Origin: Bryobacteraceae bacterium
Lineage (GTDB): Bacteria; Acidobacteriota; Terriglobia; Bryobacterales; Bryobacteraceae
Direction of reading: 5' to 3'
Assembly (NCBI GenBank): GCA_030041495.1
Contig: JASHNT010000064.1
Coordinates: 40,923 to 104,922, forward strand
Length of the DNA: 64,000 bases
Within the stretch, counting starts at the first letter, position 1, and each line of letters starts with the position of its first letter. Both the position numbers and the translations under genes were made by a program. The notes below the pieces were generated by a model. The model ran no database searches, was not told the DNA's origin, and worked only from the letters and a program-made list of their open reading frames with translations. Below, piece after piece: positions 43,487 through 52,797 of the stretch.

Positions 43487-44994
43487 CCCAGGGCGGGTCA
43501 AAGAAAGTCCTGCTGTTTCTCCCGCCGTATTCGGGCAAGGTTCTGGGTCCGCCGCTCGGATTATTGAGTCTGGCGGGAGCCTTGCGCCAAGCCGGCTACA
43601 CGCCGGTGATGATTGACGGCGCCCTCGACCGCGATTACATGAAGCGAATCGCCGAGCATGCCGCGGATTGCCTGTGCTTCGGCGTTTCTCTGCTCACCGG
43701 GCCCATGATTCGCGAAGCGATCGCAGCCAGCCGCTTCTTCCGCTCCTTGCGCCCGGATGCGCCCATTATTTTCGGAGGCTGGCATCCCAGCCTGCGTAGC
43801 GCCGAAACATTACGTGAGGATTTTGTCGATGTCGTCGTGCGTCATCAAGGCGAGCAAACGCTGGTGGAGATTCTTCAGCGCGTCGAAGCGGGACGGGATC
43901 TGGATCTGGTCGCGGGCTGCTGGTTTAAACGCGATGGCCGCATGCGCATGAATCCCGACCGGCCTTCGACGCCGCTCGCGCAATTGCCGCGCCCCGCCTA
44001 CGACCTTGCGGATTTCGACGTCTACCAGCGCTCGACTGGCGGGCGCAAGCTCCCCTACGCCACCAGCATCGGCTGCCCCTACGCATGCAATTACTGTACC
44101 GACATGGTCTTCTACAACCGCCGCTTTAACGCCTATGAAGCGGAGCACGTAGTTACGGAAATGGCCGCGCTTGCGGAGCGCTTCCGCCTTACCGATATCG
44201 CGCTGGTGGATTCGAATTTTCTGGTGGACGTGCACCGCGCCGCTGCGATCGCGGAGGGCATCGCTCGCCAACCGGTGCGCTTTCATTGGTCCTTTCAAGC
44301 CTCCACCGATCTTTTGTGCCGCCTCACAGACGAGCAAGTGGAACTGCTGGCAGCGAGCGGCGTGAATCACATCGGCTTCGGAACCGAGTCCGCGTCGCCG
44401 GAGCTCCTGGAACGGATGAACAAGAGCCACCAGCGCATTGAAGACATCGCGGAGGCGGCTCGCAAGTGTGCGCGTGCCGGAATTCGTATTACCCTGAACC
44501 TGATCTTCGCCTATCCGGGCGAGCGGGAATGCGATCGCCGCGAAACCTTGCGTGTAATGGGCGGGATCGCCGCCCGCTACAGTAATGTCACCTTCTCACC
44601 CAACGTGTTCACGCCGTTTCCCGGCATCCCCATCTGGCCGGAGCTGATTCAACGCGGCGTGCGCCAGCCGCAATCGCTCGCCGAATGGGCGGATATCGAT
44701 CTCGGCTCGAATCATCTGCCGTGGTTGCGGGGTCCGGCTTTCGCGCAGCTTCGCCGGGGCATCGCCTACTTCCTGCTGTCGAATGAACTGGGCAAGGCCG
44801 GACTAGAGGCGCATTCCGCTTTTACCCGGCGTCTCTTCTCCTTCCTGCGGCAGCCGCTGCATTGGCGCTTGCGGCATCACTTCTTCGCGCTGCCGTGGGA
44901 GCTATGGCTGTCGGTGGCGCAGCAATGGCTGACCATGCGGCGTTCGCTGCTGACAGGTCAGCCCTTAAGCCGCGGGTTGAACGGGGAGGCGTAA
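43480..44994 (+). CDS. B12-binding-type radical SAM enzyme 2
   Basis: A 504-residue paralogue of the preceding enzyme, starting at the ATG that overlaps its stop by seven bases. Matching blocks are PLGLLSLAGALRQAGYT, VSLLTGPMIREA, IIFGGWHPSLRSAETL, DVVVRHQGEQTLVEIL, then cluster cysteines from Cys199 in CPYACNYC, VDSNFLVDVHRA and GTESASPELLERMNK. The C-terminal tail (WRLRHHFFALPWELWLS) also parallels gene 1 (WRLDHNVYSFPFELWLK), so the whole architecture was duplicated. It probably acts on the same scaffold at a different position, or on a later intermediate. Confidence 0.88.
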   Translation: MLAQGGSKKVLLFLPPYSGKVLGPPLGLLSLAGALRQAGYTPVMIDGALDRDYMKRIAEHAADCLCFGVSLLTGPMIREAIAASRFFRSLRPDAPIIFGGWHPSLRSAETLREDFVDVVVRHQGEQTLVEILQRVEAGRDLDLVAGCWFKRDGRMRMNPDRPSTPLAQLPRPAYDLADFDVYQRSTGGRKLPYATSIGCPYACNYCTDMVFYNRRFNAYEAEHVVTEMAALAERFRLTDIALVDSNFLVDVHRAAAIAEGIARQPVRFHWSFQASTDLLCRLTDEQVELLAASGVNHIGFGTESASPELLERMNKSHQRIEDIAEAARKCARAGIRITLNLIFAYPGERECDRRETLRVMGGIAARYSNVTFSPNVFTPFPGIPIWPELIQRGVRQPQSLAEWADIDLGSNHLPWLRGPAFAQLRRGIAYFLLSNELGKAGLEAHSAFTRRLFSFLRQPLHWRLRHHFFALPWELWLSVAQQWLTMRRSLLTGQPLSRGLNGEA

Positions 44995-44998
44995 GCGC

Positions 44999-46375
44999 GT
45001 GGCCGAAGTTCTCCTGACTCATAGCAATCACGTCTATTCGGATCCCAAGCAGGCGGCGAAGATGCAGCCCTATCCCCCGCTCGCAACGCTGCTGGTGGCC
45101 GCTGTGTTGGAGCAGAACGGCATCAGCGTAGCCTTGTTCGATCCCACTCTTGCGGATTCGCCCGAGCGCGAATTCGCAAAGGCACTCGAAAACCACCAGC
45201 CCCGCTTGGTCATGGTCTGCGAGGACGATTTCAACTTTCTTTCTAAGATGTGCCTGGCGCGCAATCGGGAACTCTCGTTCAATGTGGCGCGCGCCGCGCG
45301 AAATTGTGGAATTGACGCTGTGGTTCACGGCTCGGACGCTTCGGATCACGCGGCGGCCTACCTCGCCGCTGGGTTCACCGCCGTTGCTGTCGGCGAACCG
45401 GAGAGCACTCTGCTGGAGCTCGCGCAGGGCAGTCCGCGGAACGCTATCGCCGGCCTGGCCAATCGCTGTGAGCAAGGCGTGCACTACAATATTCCGCGCC
45501 GTGTCCACGAAGAGCTGGATGCCCTGCCGCTGCCCGCGTGGCATCTGGCGGACATCGGACGGTACCGTGAGGCCTGGCTCGCCGCCCACGGCTATTTCTC
45601 GTTGAACCTTGCCTCTAGCCGCGGTTGCCCCTATCGCTGCAACTGGTGTGCGAAGCCCATCCACGGAAGCCACTACCACGCACACTCGCCGCGGCGGGTA
45701 GCGCGCGAAATGCTGGAGCTCAAAAACCGCTTCCATCCCGATCACATCTGGTTTGCCGACGATATCTTCGCGCTTTCGCCGCGCTGGACCCATGAGTTCG
45801 CGCGCGAGGTGGACTGCGCCCGAGCCTGGACGCCGTTCAAAATGCAATCGCGCTGCGACCTGATGACTCGCGATACGGTCGCGGATCTGCGGCGCGTGGG
45901 CTGCGAGGAAGTTTGGATGGGAGCGGAATCCGGCTCCCAGCGCGTGCTTGACGCCATGGATAAAGACATTCGCGTGGAGGAGATCTATGCTGCGCGAGAG
46001 AACCTTCGGGCCAACGGCATCCGCGCGTGCTTCTTTCTTCAGTTCGGTTATCCGGGCGAGAACTGGGCGGACATCGAAGCCACCCTTCAGATGCTCCGTG
46101 AGACTACGCCTGACGATGTCGGCGTTTCCGTCTCGTATCCTTTACCCGGCACCAAGTTCCACCAGATTGTCGCGGCTGGAATCGGCGCGAAAGCGCACTG
46201 GCGGGACAGCGCGGACCTCGCCATGATTTTCAGGGGCGAATTCTCGACGGCATTTTATCGCGCTCTTGCCGAGGCAGTGCATGCCGAGGTTCGTGGCTGG
46301 CCCAGCGCTGCTGGCGCTTGGGCGCAGGTCGAGGCGCTGCGTTCGGCCGAGGATGCCGAAGCGGTGGTCGCGTAA
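44999..46375 (+). CDS. B12-binding-type radical SAM enzyme 3
   Basis: A 458-residue enzyme with a GTG start and a strong GGGGAGG just upstream. The N-terminal domain opens VLLTHSNHVYSDPKQAAKMQ then PYPPLATLLVAAVLEQNGI, closer to BchE/hopanoid-type B12 radical SAM proteins than genes 1 and 2. The cluster motif CPYRCNWC begins at Cys210, followed by HIWFADDIFALSPRW and AESGSQRVLDAMDKD, then FGYPGENWADIEATL and SYPLPGTKFH. It is a paralogue of gene 4. Function is inferred only to the level of radical chemistry. Confidence 0.87.
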   Translation: MAEVLLTHSNHVYSDPKQAAKMQPYPPLATLLVAAVLEQNGISVALFDPTLADSPEREFAKALENHQPRLVMVCEDDFNFLSKMCLARNRELSFNVARAARNCGIDAVVHGSDASDHAAAYLAAGFTAVAVGEPESTLLELAQGSPRNAIAGLANRCEQGVHYNIPRRVHEELDALPLPAWHLADIGRYREAWLAAHGYFSLNLASSRGCPYRCNWCAKPIHGSHYHAHSPRRVAREMLELKNRFHPDHIWFADDIFALSPRWTHEFAREVDCARAWTPFKMQSRCDLMTRDTVADLRRVGCEEVWMGAESGSQRVLDAMDKDIRVEEIYAARENLRANGIRACFFLQFGYPGENWADIEATLQMLRETTPDDVGVSVSYPLPGTKFHQIVAAGIGAKAHWRDSADLAMIFRGEFSTAFYRALAEAVHAEVRGWPSAAGAWAQVEALRSAEDAEAVVA

Positions 46376-47718
46376 TGCGCCTGCTGCTCACTCACGCTTA
46401 CTTCCTGGCCGAAGACGCGAAAGAGCAGCACATCATGAAGCCTTACCCGCCGTTGGGGCTTCTCTATTTGTCTTCACATCTGCGCGCGCAAGGCTTTGAG
46501 TGCGAGGTTTACGATTCCACCTTCGGCTCGCGCGAAGAGCTGTTCCGGTTGCTTGACGAAAATCCCGCCGGCGTTCTCGGCATCTACGTTAACCTGATGA
46601 CCCGGGCCAACGCCCTGGCTATCGCCGCGCGTGCCCGGGAACGTGGATGGATGGTCATGCTCGGTGGTCCCGAGCCGGCAAACTACGCGGCCGAGTATCT
46701 CGCTGCCGGAGCCGACGTAATCGTCGCGGGCGAAGGCGAACTCTCGGTCGAGCGCCTGATGCGCGCGAATTTCGATCGCGCCGCGTGGCCCTCCATCCCT
46801 GGCTTGATCTTCCTCGAAAACGGCGGCCTCAGCGAAACGGGACCCGCGGAGCTCCTGCGCGACCTGGATCGCCAACCGTGGCCGGACCGTGAGCGCATCG
46901 ACTTGCCGCGCTACCTCCAGACCTGGCGCACCCATCACGGTATGGGGTCGGTTTCCATGATCACCGCGCGCGGCTGTCCGTATCGCTGCAATTGGTGCAG
47001 CCACTCCGTGTACGGCCACACCCACCGGCGCCGTTCGCCCCGCGCCGTAGTGGATGAGATTGAATGGGCGCTGGGACGTTATAACCCGGAAATGCTGTGG
47101 ATGGCCGACGACGTCTTCACGATTCATCACGGCTGGCTCGCCGAATACGCCGCCGAGATGCGGCGCCGTGGCATCCGGATTCCGTTCGAGTGTATCACTC
47201 GTGCGGACCGCTTGAATGAAACAGCAGCCTCAATGTTGGCGGAGCTCGGCTGTATGCGCGTCTGGATCGGCTCGGAGAGCGGCTCGCAACGCATCCTTGA
47301 TGCCATGGAGCGGGGCGTCACGGCCGAACAAGTCCGCCGCGCCGTTGCATTGGCGCGCGCGAACGGCATTGAGACCGGCATGTTCCTGATGTGGGGTTAC
47401 GACGGCGAACAGATTTCCGACGTCGAGGCCACGGTGGAGCACGTTAAAGCCTGCCGTCCCGATATTTTCTTCACCACCGTTTCTTATCCCATCAAAGGCA
47501 CTCCCTACTTCGAGAGAGTCCGCGAACGCCTGGTCTCGATCGAGCCGTGGATGCAATCGAGCGACCGTAATGTCGCGATCGCGGGCCGCCACTCTCGCGC
47601 ATTTTATAAGCGGGCCGACGAACTTTTACGCACCGAAATGGCGCTGCATCCCGATGCCGCGGCGATCCATGCGGCTCGCCAGGCTTTGCATGCGGCCTCC
47701 GCGGAGGTGGAAGCGTGA
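46375..47718 (+). CDS. B12-binding-type radical SAM enzyme 4
   Basis: A 447-residue paralogue of enzyme 3, starting at the ATG in TAATG shared with its stop. Blocks match throughout: LLLTHAYFLAEDAKEQHIMK then PYPPLGLLYLSSHLRAQGF, VAGEGELSVERL, cluster motif CPYRCNWC from Cys201 followed by a histidine-rich SHSVYGHTHRRRSPRAVVDE, MADDVFTIHHGW, SESGSQRILDAMERG, WGYDGEQISDVEATV and SYPIKGTPYFE. A second duplication thus made the 3/4 pair. Its stop overlaps the methyltransferase start (GTGA). Confidence 0.87.
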   Translation: MRLLLTHAYFLAEDAKEQHIMKPYPPLGLLYLSSHLRAQGFECEVYDSTFGSREELFRLLDENPAGVLGIYVNLMTRANALAIAARARERGWMVMLGGPEPANYAAEYLAAGADVIVAGEGELSVERLMRANFDRAAWPSIPGLIFLENGGLSETGPAELLRDLDRQPWPDRERIDLPRYLQTWRTHHGMGSVSMITARGCPYRCNWCSHSVYGHTHRRRSPRAVVDEIEWALGRYNPEMLWMADDVFTIHHGWLAEYAAEMRRRGIRIPFECITRADRLNETAASMLAELGCMRVWIGSESGSQRILDAMERGVTAEQVRRAVALARANGIETGMFLMWGYDGEQISDVEATVEHVKACRPDIFFTTVSYPIKGTPYFERVRERLVSIEPWMQSSDRNVAIAGRHSRAFYKRADELLRTEMALHPDAAAIHAARQALHAASAEVEA

Positions 47719-48479
47719 GCGCGATTACTCTTGCTTATTTCGACCGTTTGGCCGAAAGCTATGACCATTCCTGGACTAATTCTCCCGTCGGGCGTTTGCA
47801 GCGCGAAGCAGTGTGGCGCGAGCTCGATCATCTGATCGGCCCAGGCGATCACGTTCTCGATCTCGGCTGCGGAACCGGGGAAGACGCGCTTCACTTTCAC
47901 AGGTTCGGTGCGGAAGTCGATGCCATCGACGGGTCGCAGCAAATGGTCGAAGCGGCTCGGCGAAGGGGTGCGCCCGCGCGGCTCTTGCGCATCGAAGAAA
48001 TCGCGTGCCTCCACGGCAGCTACGACGCCGTCCTTTCCAACTTCGGAGCTCTGAACTGTATCGCCGATCTTGCCGTGCTCCGCGAGCCGCTGCGTGAGTT
48101 GATTCGGCCCGGGGGCATTCTGGCGATTTGCGTGCTGAACCGCTTTTGCCTGTGGGAGAGCGGCTACTACGGACTACGAGCGGAGTTCAGCAAGGCCGCA
48201 CGCAGATGGAGCGGAGAAATCGAAACATCTTTGCTAGAAGCATCCTCGGGACTTCGCGTGTTTTATCCCACGGTGCGAAAACTTCGCAATGCCTTCGCTC
48301 CCGGCTTTCGATTGATCCGCGACGTCGGCATTGGCATCGCTGTCCCGCCATCGTACATCACCGGCCTTCCTTCACGCGTGCTGGACCGCTTGGCTACATG
48401 GGACAAAAAGATCGAGCGGAGCAGACTTGGCCGCGCCCTCGGCGACCACCGCCTGCTCATCTTCACACGAAGCCGATGA
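47715..48479 (+). CDS. Class I SAM-dependent methyltransferase
   Basis: A 254-residue Rossmann-fold methyltransferase with motif I VLDLGCGTGEDALHF near 47-61, acidic motif II VDAIDGSQQMVEAARRR, and post-motif FGALNCIADL. It has no membrane helix. GTG start overlapping the previous stop and an ATGA overlap with the next gene fix it inside the operon. It is likely a small-molecule O-, N- or C-methyltransferase acting on the pathway intermediate; the acceptor is unknown. Confidence 0.85.
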   Translation: MSAITLAYFDRLAESYDHSWTNSPVGRLQREAVWRELDHLIGPGDHVLDLGCGTGEDALHFHRFGAEVDAIDGSQQMVEAARRRGAPARLLRIEEIACLHGSYDAVLSNFGALNCIADLAVLREPLRELIRPGGILAICVLNRFCLWESGYYGLRAEFSKAARRWSGEIETSLLEASSGLRVFYPTVRKLRNAFAPGFRLIRDVGIGIAVPPSYITGLPSRVLDRLATWDKKIERSRLGRALGDHRLLIFTRSR

Positions 48480-49942
48480 TCATCCTGCTCCATCCCCGAG
48501 CCGTCAAGCCGCACAACCGCCGTTTCCCGCTGGCGATTCTCTCCGTCGCTGCCGTGCTGGAGGGACGCGACCAGTATCAGATCGTCGACGGAAATCTCGA
48601 TCCCGCACCCGCCGCGACCGTGCACCGTCTCGCATGCGAGCATCGCGTCGAGCTGCTGGCCGTCTCGGTCATGCCCGGCCCGCAGATGGTCTCCGCGGTC
48701 GCACTGTGCCGCGAATTCCGTGAAAAGCATCCCTCCATTCCAATCGTCTGGGGCGGCTATTTCCCATCGCTCTATGCCGACACCACGCTCAACGCCGCCT
48801 ACGTCGACTTTGTTGTTCGCGGCCAGGGAGAAGAGACAATCGTGGAATTGCTCGAAGCCTTGCGCGGCTCGCGAGCGCTCACTGATGTGCGCGGCCTCTC
48901 CTTCAAAGATGCTTTTGGCCTTCACGTTCACAACCCGGAACGGCCGCTCCGTTCGCCCAACGATTTTCCCTGGCTGCCGTATCATCGCCTGGGACCTATC
49001 GAACGTTATCTGCTGCCCACTTTTTTGGGCCGCCGCACCGGAGTCCATCACGCCAGCATCGGCTGCCCATTTCGCTGCCAGTTTTGCGGCGTGGTGCCGA
49101 TTTTCGACGGAAGGCAAAAAGCCGAGTCCCCGGAGCGAACCGCCGAGATCCTCACCATGCTGCAGCGCAACTTCGGCATGGATGCAGTCCAGTTTTACGA
49201 CAACAATTTCTTTCTCAATGAAACCCACGCGCGCAAACAAGCCGAACTGCTCACTCCACTGAAGCTTCGTTGGTGGGCGGAAGGCCGCATCGATACGTTT
49301 CTGCGTTACTCCGACACCGCCTTGCGCGAAATTCGGGACTCCGGCGCAACCATGATTTTCTTCGGGGCCGAATCCGGGTCAAACGAAGTGCTTGCGCAGA
49401 TGAACAAGCGCATTACGGCGGAGCAGACGTTGGAACTCGCTGCCCGCATCCGCAAGTTCGGAATCATTCCCGAGTTTTCCTTTGTGGTCGGCAACCCCAA
49501 TGCACCCGCGGAAGACACTCGCGAGACCATCGGCTTTGTCCGCCGGATCAAGCGCCTTAACCCTGACGCGGAGATCATTGTCCAGCACTACATTCCGACT
49601 CCTCATCCCGACGGCATGTACGGAGCAATCGATGGCAAAATCGACTTCCCACGGACACCCGACGAATGGGCCACCGAGCAGTGGCTCAACTTCACTATTC
49701 GTCACGATCCACATCTTCCGTGGCTTCCGGGACGGGTCAAGCGCCGCATCGACAATTTCGAGTTGGTGATCAATTCGCGCTGGCCCACGGTGCAGGATAT
49801 CCGTCTGCCCCGCTGGGGCCGCGTGTTGCTCAAATCTCTCAGCAGTTGGCGCTACGCCACCGGCTTTTACGATTTCCCGCTGGAGCTGGCTTGGGCCGGC
49901 AAATTCGTTTCGCTACGCAAGCCGCGTTGGGAGAGCTTATGA
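48476..49942 (+). CDS. B12-binding-type radical SAM enzyme 5
   Basis: A 488-residue enzyme whose ATG overlaps the methyltransferase stop; in-frame sequence upstream is a shadow. The B12-type domain has VSVMPGPQMVSA and VWGGYFPSLYADTTL, then VDFVVRGQGEETIVELL, similar to enzymes 1 and 2. The cluster motif CPFRCQFC begins at Cys197, then VQFYDNNFFLNETHA and GAESGSNEVLAQMNKR. Its C-terminal region contains FTIRHDPHLPWLPGRVKRRI. It is a more diverged member of the 1/2 lineage. An ATGA overlap leads into the second methyltransferase. Confidence 0.87.
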   Translation: MIILLHPRAVKPHNRRFPLAILSVAAVLEGRDQYQIVDGNLDPAPAATVHRLACEHRVELLAVSVMPGPQMVSAVALCREFREKHPSIPIVWGGYFPSLYADTTLNAAYVDFVVRGQGEETIVELLEALRGSRALTDVRGLSFKDAFGLHVHNPERPLRSPNDFPWLPYHRLGPIERYLLPTFLGRRTGVHHASIGCPFRCQFCGVVPIFDGRQKAESPERTAEILTMLQRNFGMDAVQFYDNNFFLNETHARKQAELLTPLKLRWWAEGRIDTFLRYSDTALREIRDSGATMIFFGAESGSNEVLAQMNKRITAEQTLELAARIRKFGIIPEFSFVVGNPNAPAEDTRETIGFVRRIKRLNPDAEIIVQHYIPTPHPDGMYGAIDGKIDFPRTPDEWATEQWLNFTIRHDPHLPWLPGRVKRRIDNFELVINSRWPTVQDIRLPRWGRVLLKSLSSWRYATGFYDFPLELAWAGKFVSLRKPRWESL

Positions 49943-50604
49943 CCGTGCTCGACGTCGAGGCAGCGTATCGGCTTTGGTCCGCCAGCTATGACAGCGGCCC
50001 CAATCCGTTGCTCGCACTGGAACGCCGGATGCTGGCAGGCCGTCTGACGATCACGCCAAAGACCCGTTTCCTCGATCTCGCGGCAGGTACCGGACGCTGG
50101 CTGGAGTATGCGCTGGAACTCGGCGCTCGCGGATCCGGGGTCGACCTTTCGGCGGAGATGCTCGCCATCGGCGCGCGAAAAGGAATGCGCGGCCTTTTGG
50201 TTCAAGCCGACCTTAGCGCGCTTCCCTTTCCCGCTCATTCATTCGACCTTGCCGTGTGCTCTTTTGCACTGGGCTACCTCCCTTCACCGCAGGCCGCGTT
50301 TCACGAGACGGCGCGAGTGTCACGCCGCGTCATCGTCAGTGATCTTCACCCGGACGCAGTTCGAGCCGGCTGGGCTCGATCCTTCCGCACCGGCGACCGC
50401 GCGTATGAAATCGCCAGCCATCACCACGCCCGGTCCTTCTTGAATGCCTGCGCGCGCGCGGCCGGCTTCCGTTCAACATGGCAGTTCGAAGCCTCCTTCG
50501 GTGAACCGGAGCGCGTTATTTTTGAGCAGGCCGGCAAAGGCGCCGCATTCGAAGCCGCGCGGCAAGTGCCTGCGATTCTCGTCTCCTGCTGGACCCGCCC
50601 ATGA
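49939..50604 (+). CDS. Class I SAM-dependent methyltransferase, UbiE-like
   Basis: A 221-residue methyltransferase: motif I FLDLAAGTGRWLEYALELG near 37-55, GVDLSAEMLAIGARKG, QADLSALPFPAHSFDLAVCS and ALGYLPSPQAAFHETARV. This layout is typical of UbiE/BioC-type small-molecule methyltransferases. It differs from the first methyltransferase in the operon, so two separate methylations are likely. It overlaps both neighbours by four bases. Confidence 0.85.
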   Translation: MTVLDVEAAYRLWSASYDSGPNPLLALERRMLAGRLTITPKTRFLDLAAGTGRWLEYALELGARGSGVDLSAEMLAIGARKGMRGLLVQADLSALPFPAHSFDLAVCSFALGYLPSPQAAFHETARVSRRVIVSDLHPDAVRAGWARSFRTGDRAYEIASHHHARSFLNACARAAGFRSTWQFEASFGEPERVIFEQAGKGAAFEAARQVPAILVSCWTRP

Positions 50605-51776
50605 AGATCACTGGCGCAAGGATCGCATTGAGCGCGAACGAGTCCGAACGGCGCGATTTCATCATTCGCCAAGGCCGCATCCGTTTCGAGACGGCATCGC
50701 GGCCGGACGACCCGGGCGTCGATCTCGGCGGGCTCCTGCTCCTGCCGGGCTTGATCAACGCCCACGATCATCTCGAGTTCAACTTGTTTCCGAAACTAGG
50801 CAGCGGACGTTATCCGAACGCCAAAGCCTGGGCGGATGATATTTATAAGCCCCGCGATTCGCCGGTTCGCGAGCATCTTGCTCTTTCCAAATGTGCGCGC
50901 CTGGTGTGGGGCGGCCTTAAAAACGTGCTCAGCGGCGTCACCACCGTCGCGCACCACAATCCCGTCGATCATTCCGCCTTCAGCGCGAATTTCCCGGTGA
51001 AGATCCTGCGGCAAATGGGATGGGCACATTCACTCGATTTCAGCCCCGACCTTATCGAAAGATTTCGCGCGACCCCTTCGGAGTGGCCGTTTCTGCTGCA
51101 TGCCGCTGAGGGTACCGATGAAATCGCCCATTCAGAGATCGGCCGTCTGGACCAAATGGGGATGCTCTCGGAAAGAACCGTCTTAATTCACGCGATCGGG
51201 CTGGATCGTCCCAGGCTGGAATTGCTTAAAACACGGCGCACGGGAATTGTCTGGTGCCCCGGATCGAATCTTTCCGTCTATGGCCGCACATTGACGCCGG
51301 ATGTGCTTCGTTCCGGGGTGAGCATCGCTCTCGGGACCGACTCCGCGATGACCGCTCCGGCGGATCTCATCGGCGAACTTGAACTCGCTAGCCGCATTTC
51401 CGGTCTCGATTCCGCGGCACTGTACCAAATGGTCACCACGCGCGCCGCGCGCCTGCTCCGCCTCCAAAACGGCCAGGGGGAACTGCGCGACAACGGCGTC
51501 GCGGATTTGATCGCGGTGAAGGATTATGGCCAAAGCCCGGCCGAAGCTTTGCGGTCTACGATTCCCGAGTTGGTCATGGTGAACGGAGCTTTCCGGCTTG
51601 TCTCCCCCGGTGTTCGCGAACGTGTCACCCGGCTTGCGCCCGCCCTGCTCCACTCGATCTCCCTCGAAGGCCGAGGCCGCTGGTTCACCGATGTCGATGT
51701 CGCCTCGCTTCACGCTCAGACACTTCGCGCGCTTGGCCCGGATTACAAGCTCGCCGGAAAGCGGGTCTCGCCGTGA
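50601..51776 (+). CDS. Amidohydrolase-superfamily deaminase/hydrolase
   Basis: A 391-residue metal-dependent hydrolase with the TIM-barrel signature of the ATZ/TRZ, guanine- and cytosine-deaminase group. It has LPGLINAHDHLEFNLF (HxH metal ligands) near 50-65, FLLHAAEGTDE (His) near 155, TVLIHAIGLDR (His) near 195 and SIALGTDSAMTAPADLIGEL (Asp) near 240-258. It probably removes an amino or other leaving group from a heterocyclic or amide intermediate. Operon position between a methyltransferase and a SPASM-like radical SAM enzyme suggests a biosynthetic rather than catabolic role. Confidence 0.85.
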   Translation: MKITGARIALSANESERRDFIIRQGRIRFETASRPDDPGVDLGGLLLLPGLINAHDHLEFNLFPKLGSGRYPNAKAWADDIYKPRDSPVREHLALSKCARLVWGGLKNVLSGVTTVAHHNPVDHSAFSANFPVKILRQMGWAHSLDFSPDLIERFRATPSEWPFLLHAAEGTDEIAHSEIGRLDQMGMLSERTVLIHAIGLDRPRLELLKTRRTGIVWCPGSNLSVYGRTLTPDVLRSGVSIALGTDSAMTAPADLIGELELASRISGLDSAALYQMVTTRAARLLRLQNGQGELRDNGVADLIAVKDYGQSPAEALRSTIPELVMVNGAFRLVSPGVRERVTRLAPALLHSISLEGRGRWFTDVDVASLHAQTLRALGPDYKLAGKRVSP

Positions 51777-52780
51777 GGATTGAGCGGCTCCCGGTATTGG
51801 TTTTGAATCCGCACAGCCGTTGCAATTGCCGCTGCGCGATGTGCGACATCTGGAAAACCACCGAGGTGCGCGAGTTAACTGAATCCGACCTCGAACGGCA
51901 AATCGAAAGCATTCGCCGCCTTCGTGTCCAATGGATCGTCTTCTCCGGAGGTGAGCCGATGATGCACTCGAATCTCTGGCGCTTATGCACTTTGATTCGC
52001 AGTGAAGGCAACATCCGGGTAACCTTGCTCACCTCCGGTCTTCTACTTTCGCGGAATGCGGGGCCGATAGTGGAACATGTCGACGATGTCATCGTTTCAC
52101 TGGATGGGCCGCTGGTTGTCCACGACTCCATCCGTGGCGTTCCTGGCGCATTCCAGCTGCTTTCCAATGGAGTGAACCAGATTCGCGCGCTGAGCCCGCG
52201 ATTTCCGGTCGCCGGACGATGCACCGTGCAGCGCGGCAATTTTCGACAGTTGCTGGCCACGATGGATGCGGCCGCGGCGCTGCGCCTCAACTCGATTTCC
52301 TTCCTCGCCGCGGACCTGGAATCTTCGGCGTTCAACCGGCCTTTCGCGTGGCCGGCCGAGAAGCGGGCGCAGGTCGGCCTTGATTCCGCGGAAGTCTCGG
52401 CGCTCGAGGCCGAAATCGAAGCGCTGATCGCTCGCGGGGAATGCCGGAGTTTTGTGCTGGAATCGCCCGCCAAGCTCCGTCGCATCGCGCGCCACTTCCG
52501 CGCGCACTTGCAAGAGATCGCGCCCGTTGCGCCCCTCTGCAATGCGCCCTGGAATTCCGCCGTGGTGGACGCGGATGGCTCCGTGCGGCCGTGTTTCTTT
52601 CACCGCCCCATCGGGAACCTAAACTCCGGCCAGCCACTCGAAGAGATCCTGAACGGTCCCCAAGCAATCGCCTTCCGCGAGTCGCTAAACGTGCCGCGCA
52701 ACCCGGTTTGTCAGAAGTGCGTGTGCTCCCTCCGCTGGACTCCCAAAAGCTCCTCCGTGCCGTTCCGCGCCTCAGCGTAA
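51773..52780 (+). CDS. Radical SAM enzyme with SPASM-like C-terminus
   Basis: A 335-residue protein without a B12 domain, in contrast to the five others. The cluster motif CRCAMCDIW (CxxxCxxC starting in RCNC) is at about residues 17-25, GGEP near 60, and SLDGPLVVHDSIRG near 103-116. The C-terminus has CNAPWNSAVVDADGSVRPC and CQKCVCS, a cysteine set like SPASM/twitch domains that bind auxiliary clusters. GTG start overlapping the amidohydrolase stop. It is most similar to MoaA/PqqE-type enzymes and might form a C-C or C-X bond. No peptide substrate gene is adjacent. Confidence 0.86.
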   Translation: MRIERLPVLVLNPHSRCNCRCAMCDIWKTTEVRELTESDLERQIESIRRLRVQWIVFSGGEPMMHSNLWRLCTLIRSEGNIRVTLLTSGLLLSRNAGPIVEHVDDVIVSLDGPLVVHDSIRGVPGAFQLLSNGVNQIRALSPRFPVAGRCTVQRGNFRQLLATMDAAAALRLNSISFLAADLESSAFNRPFAWPAEKRAQVGLDSAEVSALEAEIEALIARGECRSFVLESPAKLRRIARHFRAHLQEIAPVAPLCNAPWNSAVVDADGSVRPCFFHRPIGNLNSGQPLEEILNGPQAIAFRESLNVPRNPVCQKCVCSLRWTPKSSSVPFRASA

Positions 52781-52797
52781 CCGAGTCCAAGCCATAA

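Noticed and set aside
48128..48475. N-terminal extension of radical SAM enzyme 5
   Set aside because: It overlaps the methyltransferase gene in another frame; the ATGA junction at 48476 gives the expected N-terminus.
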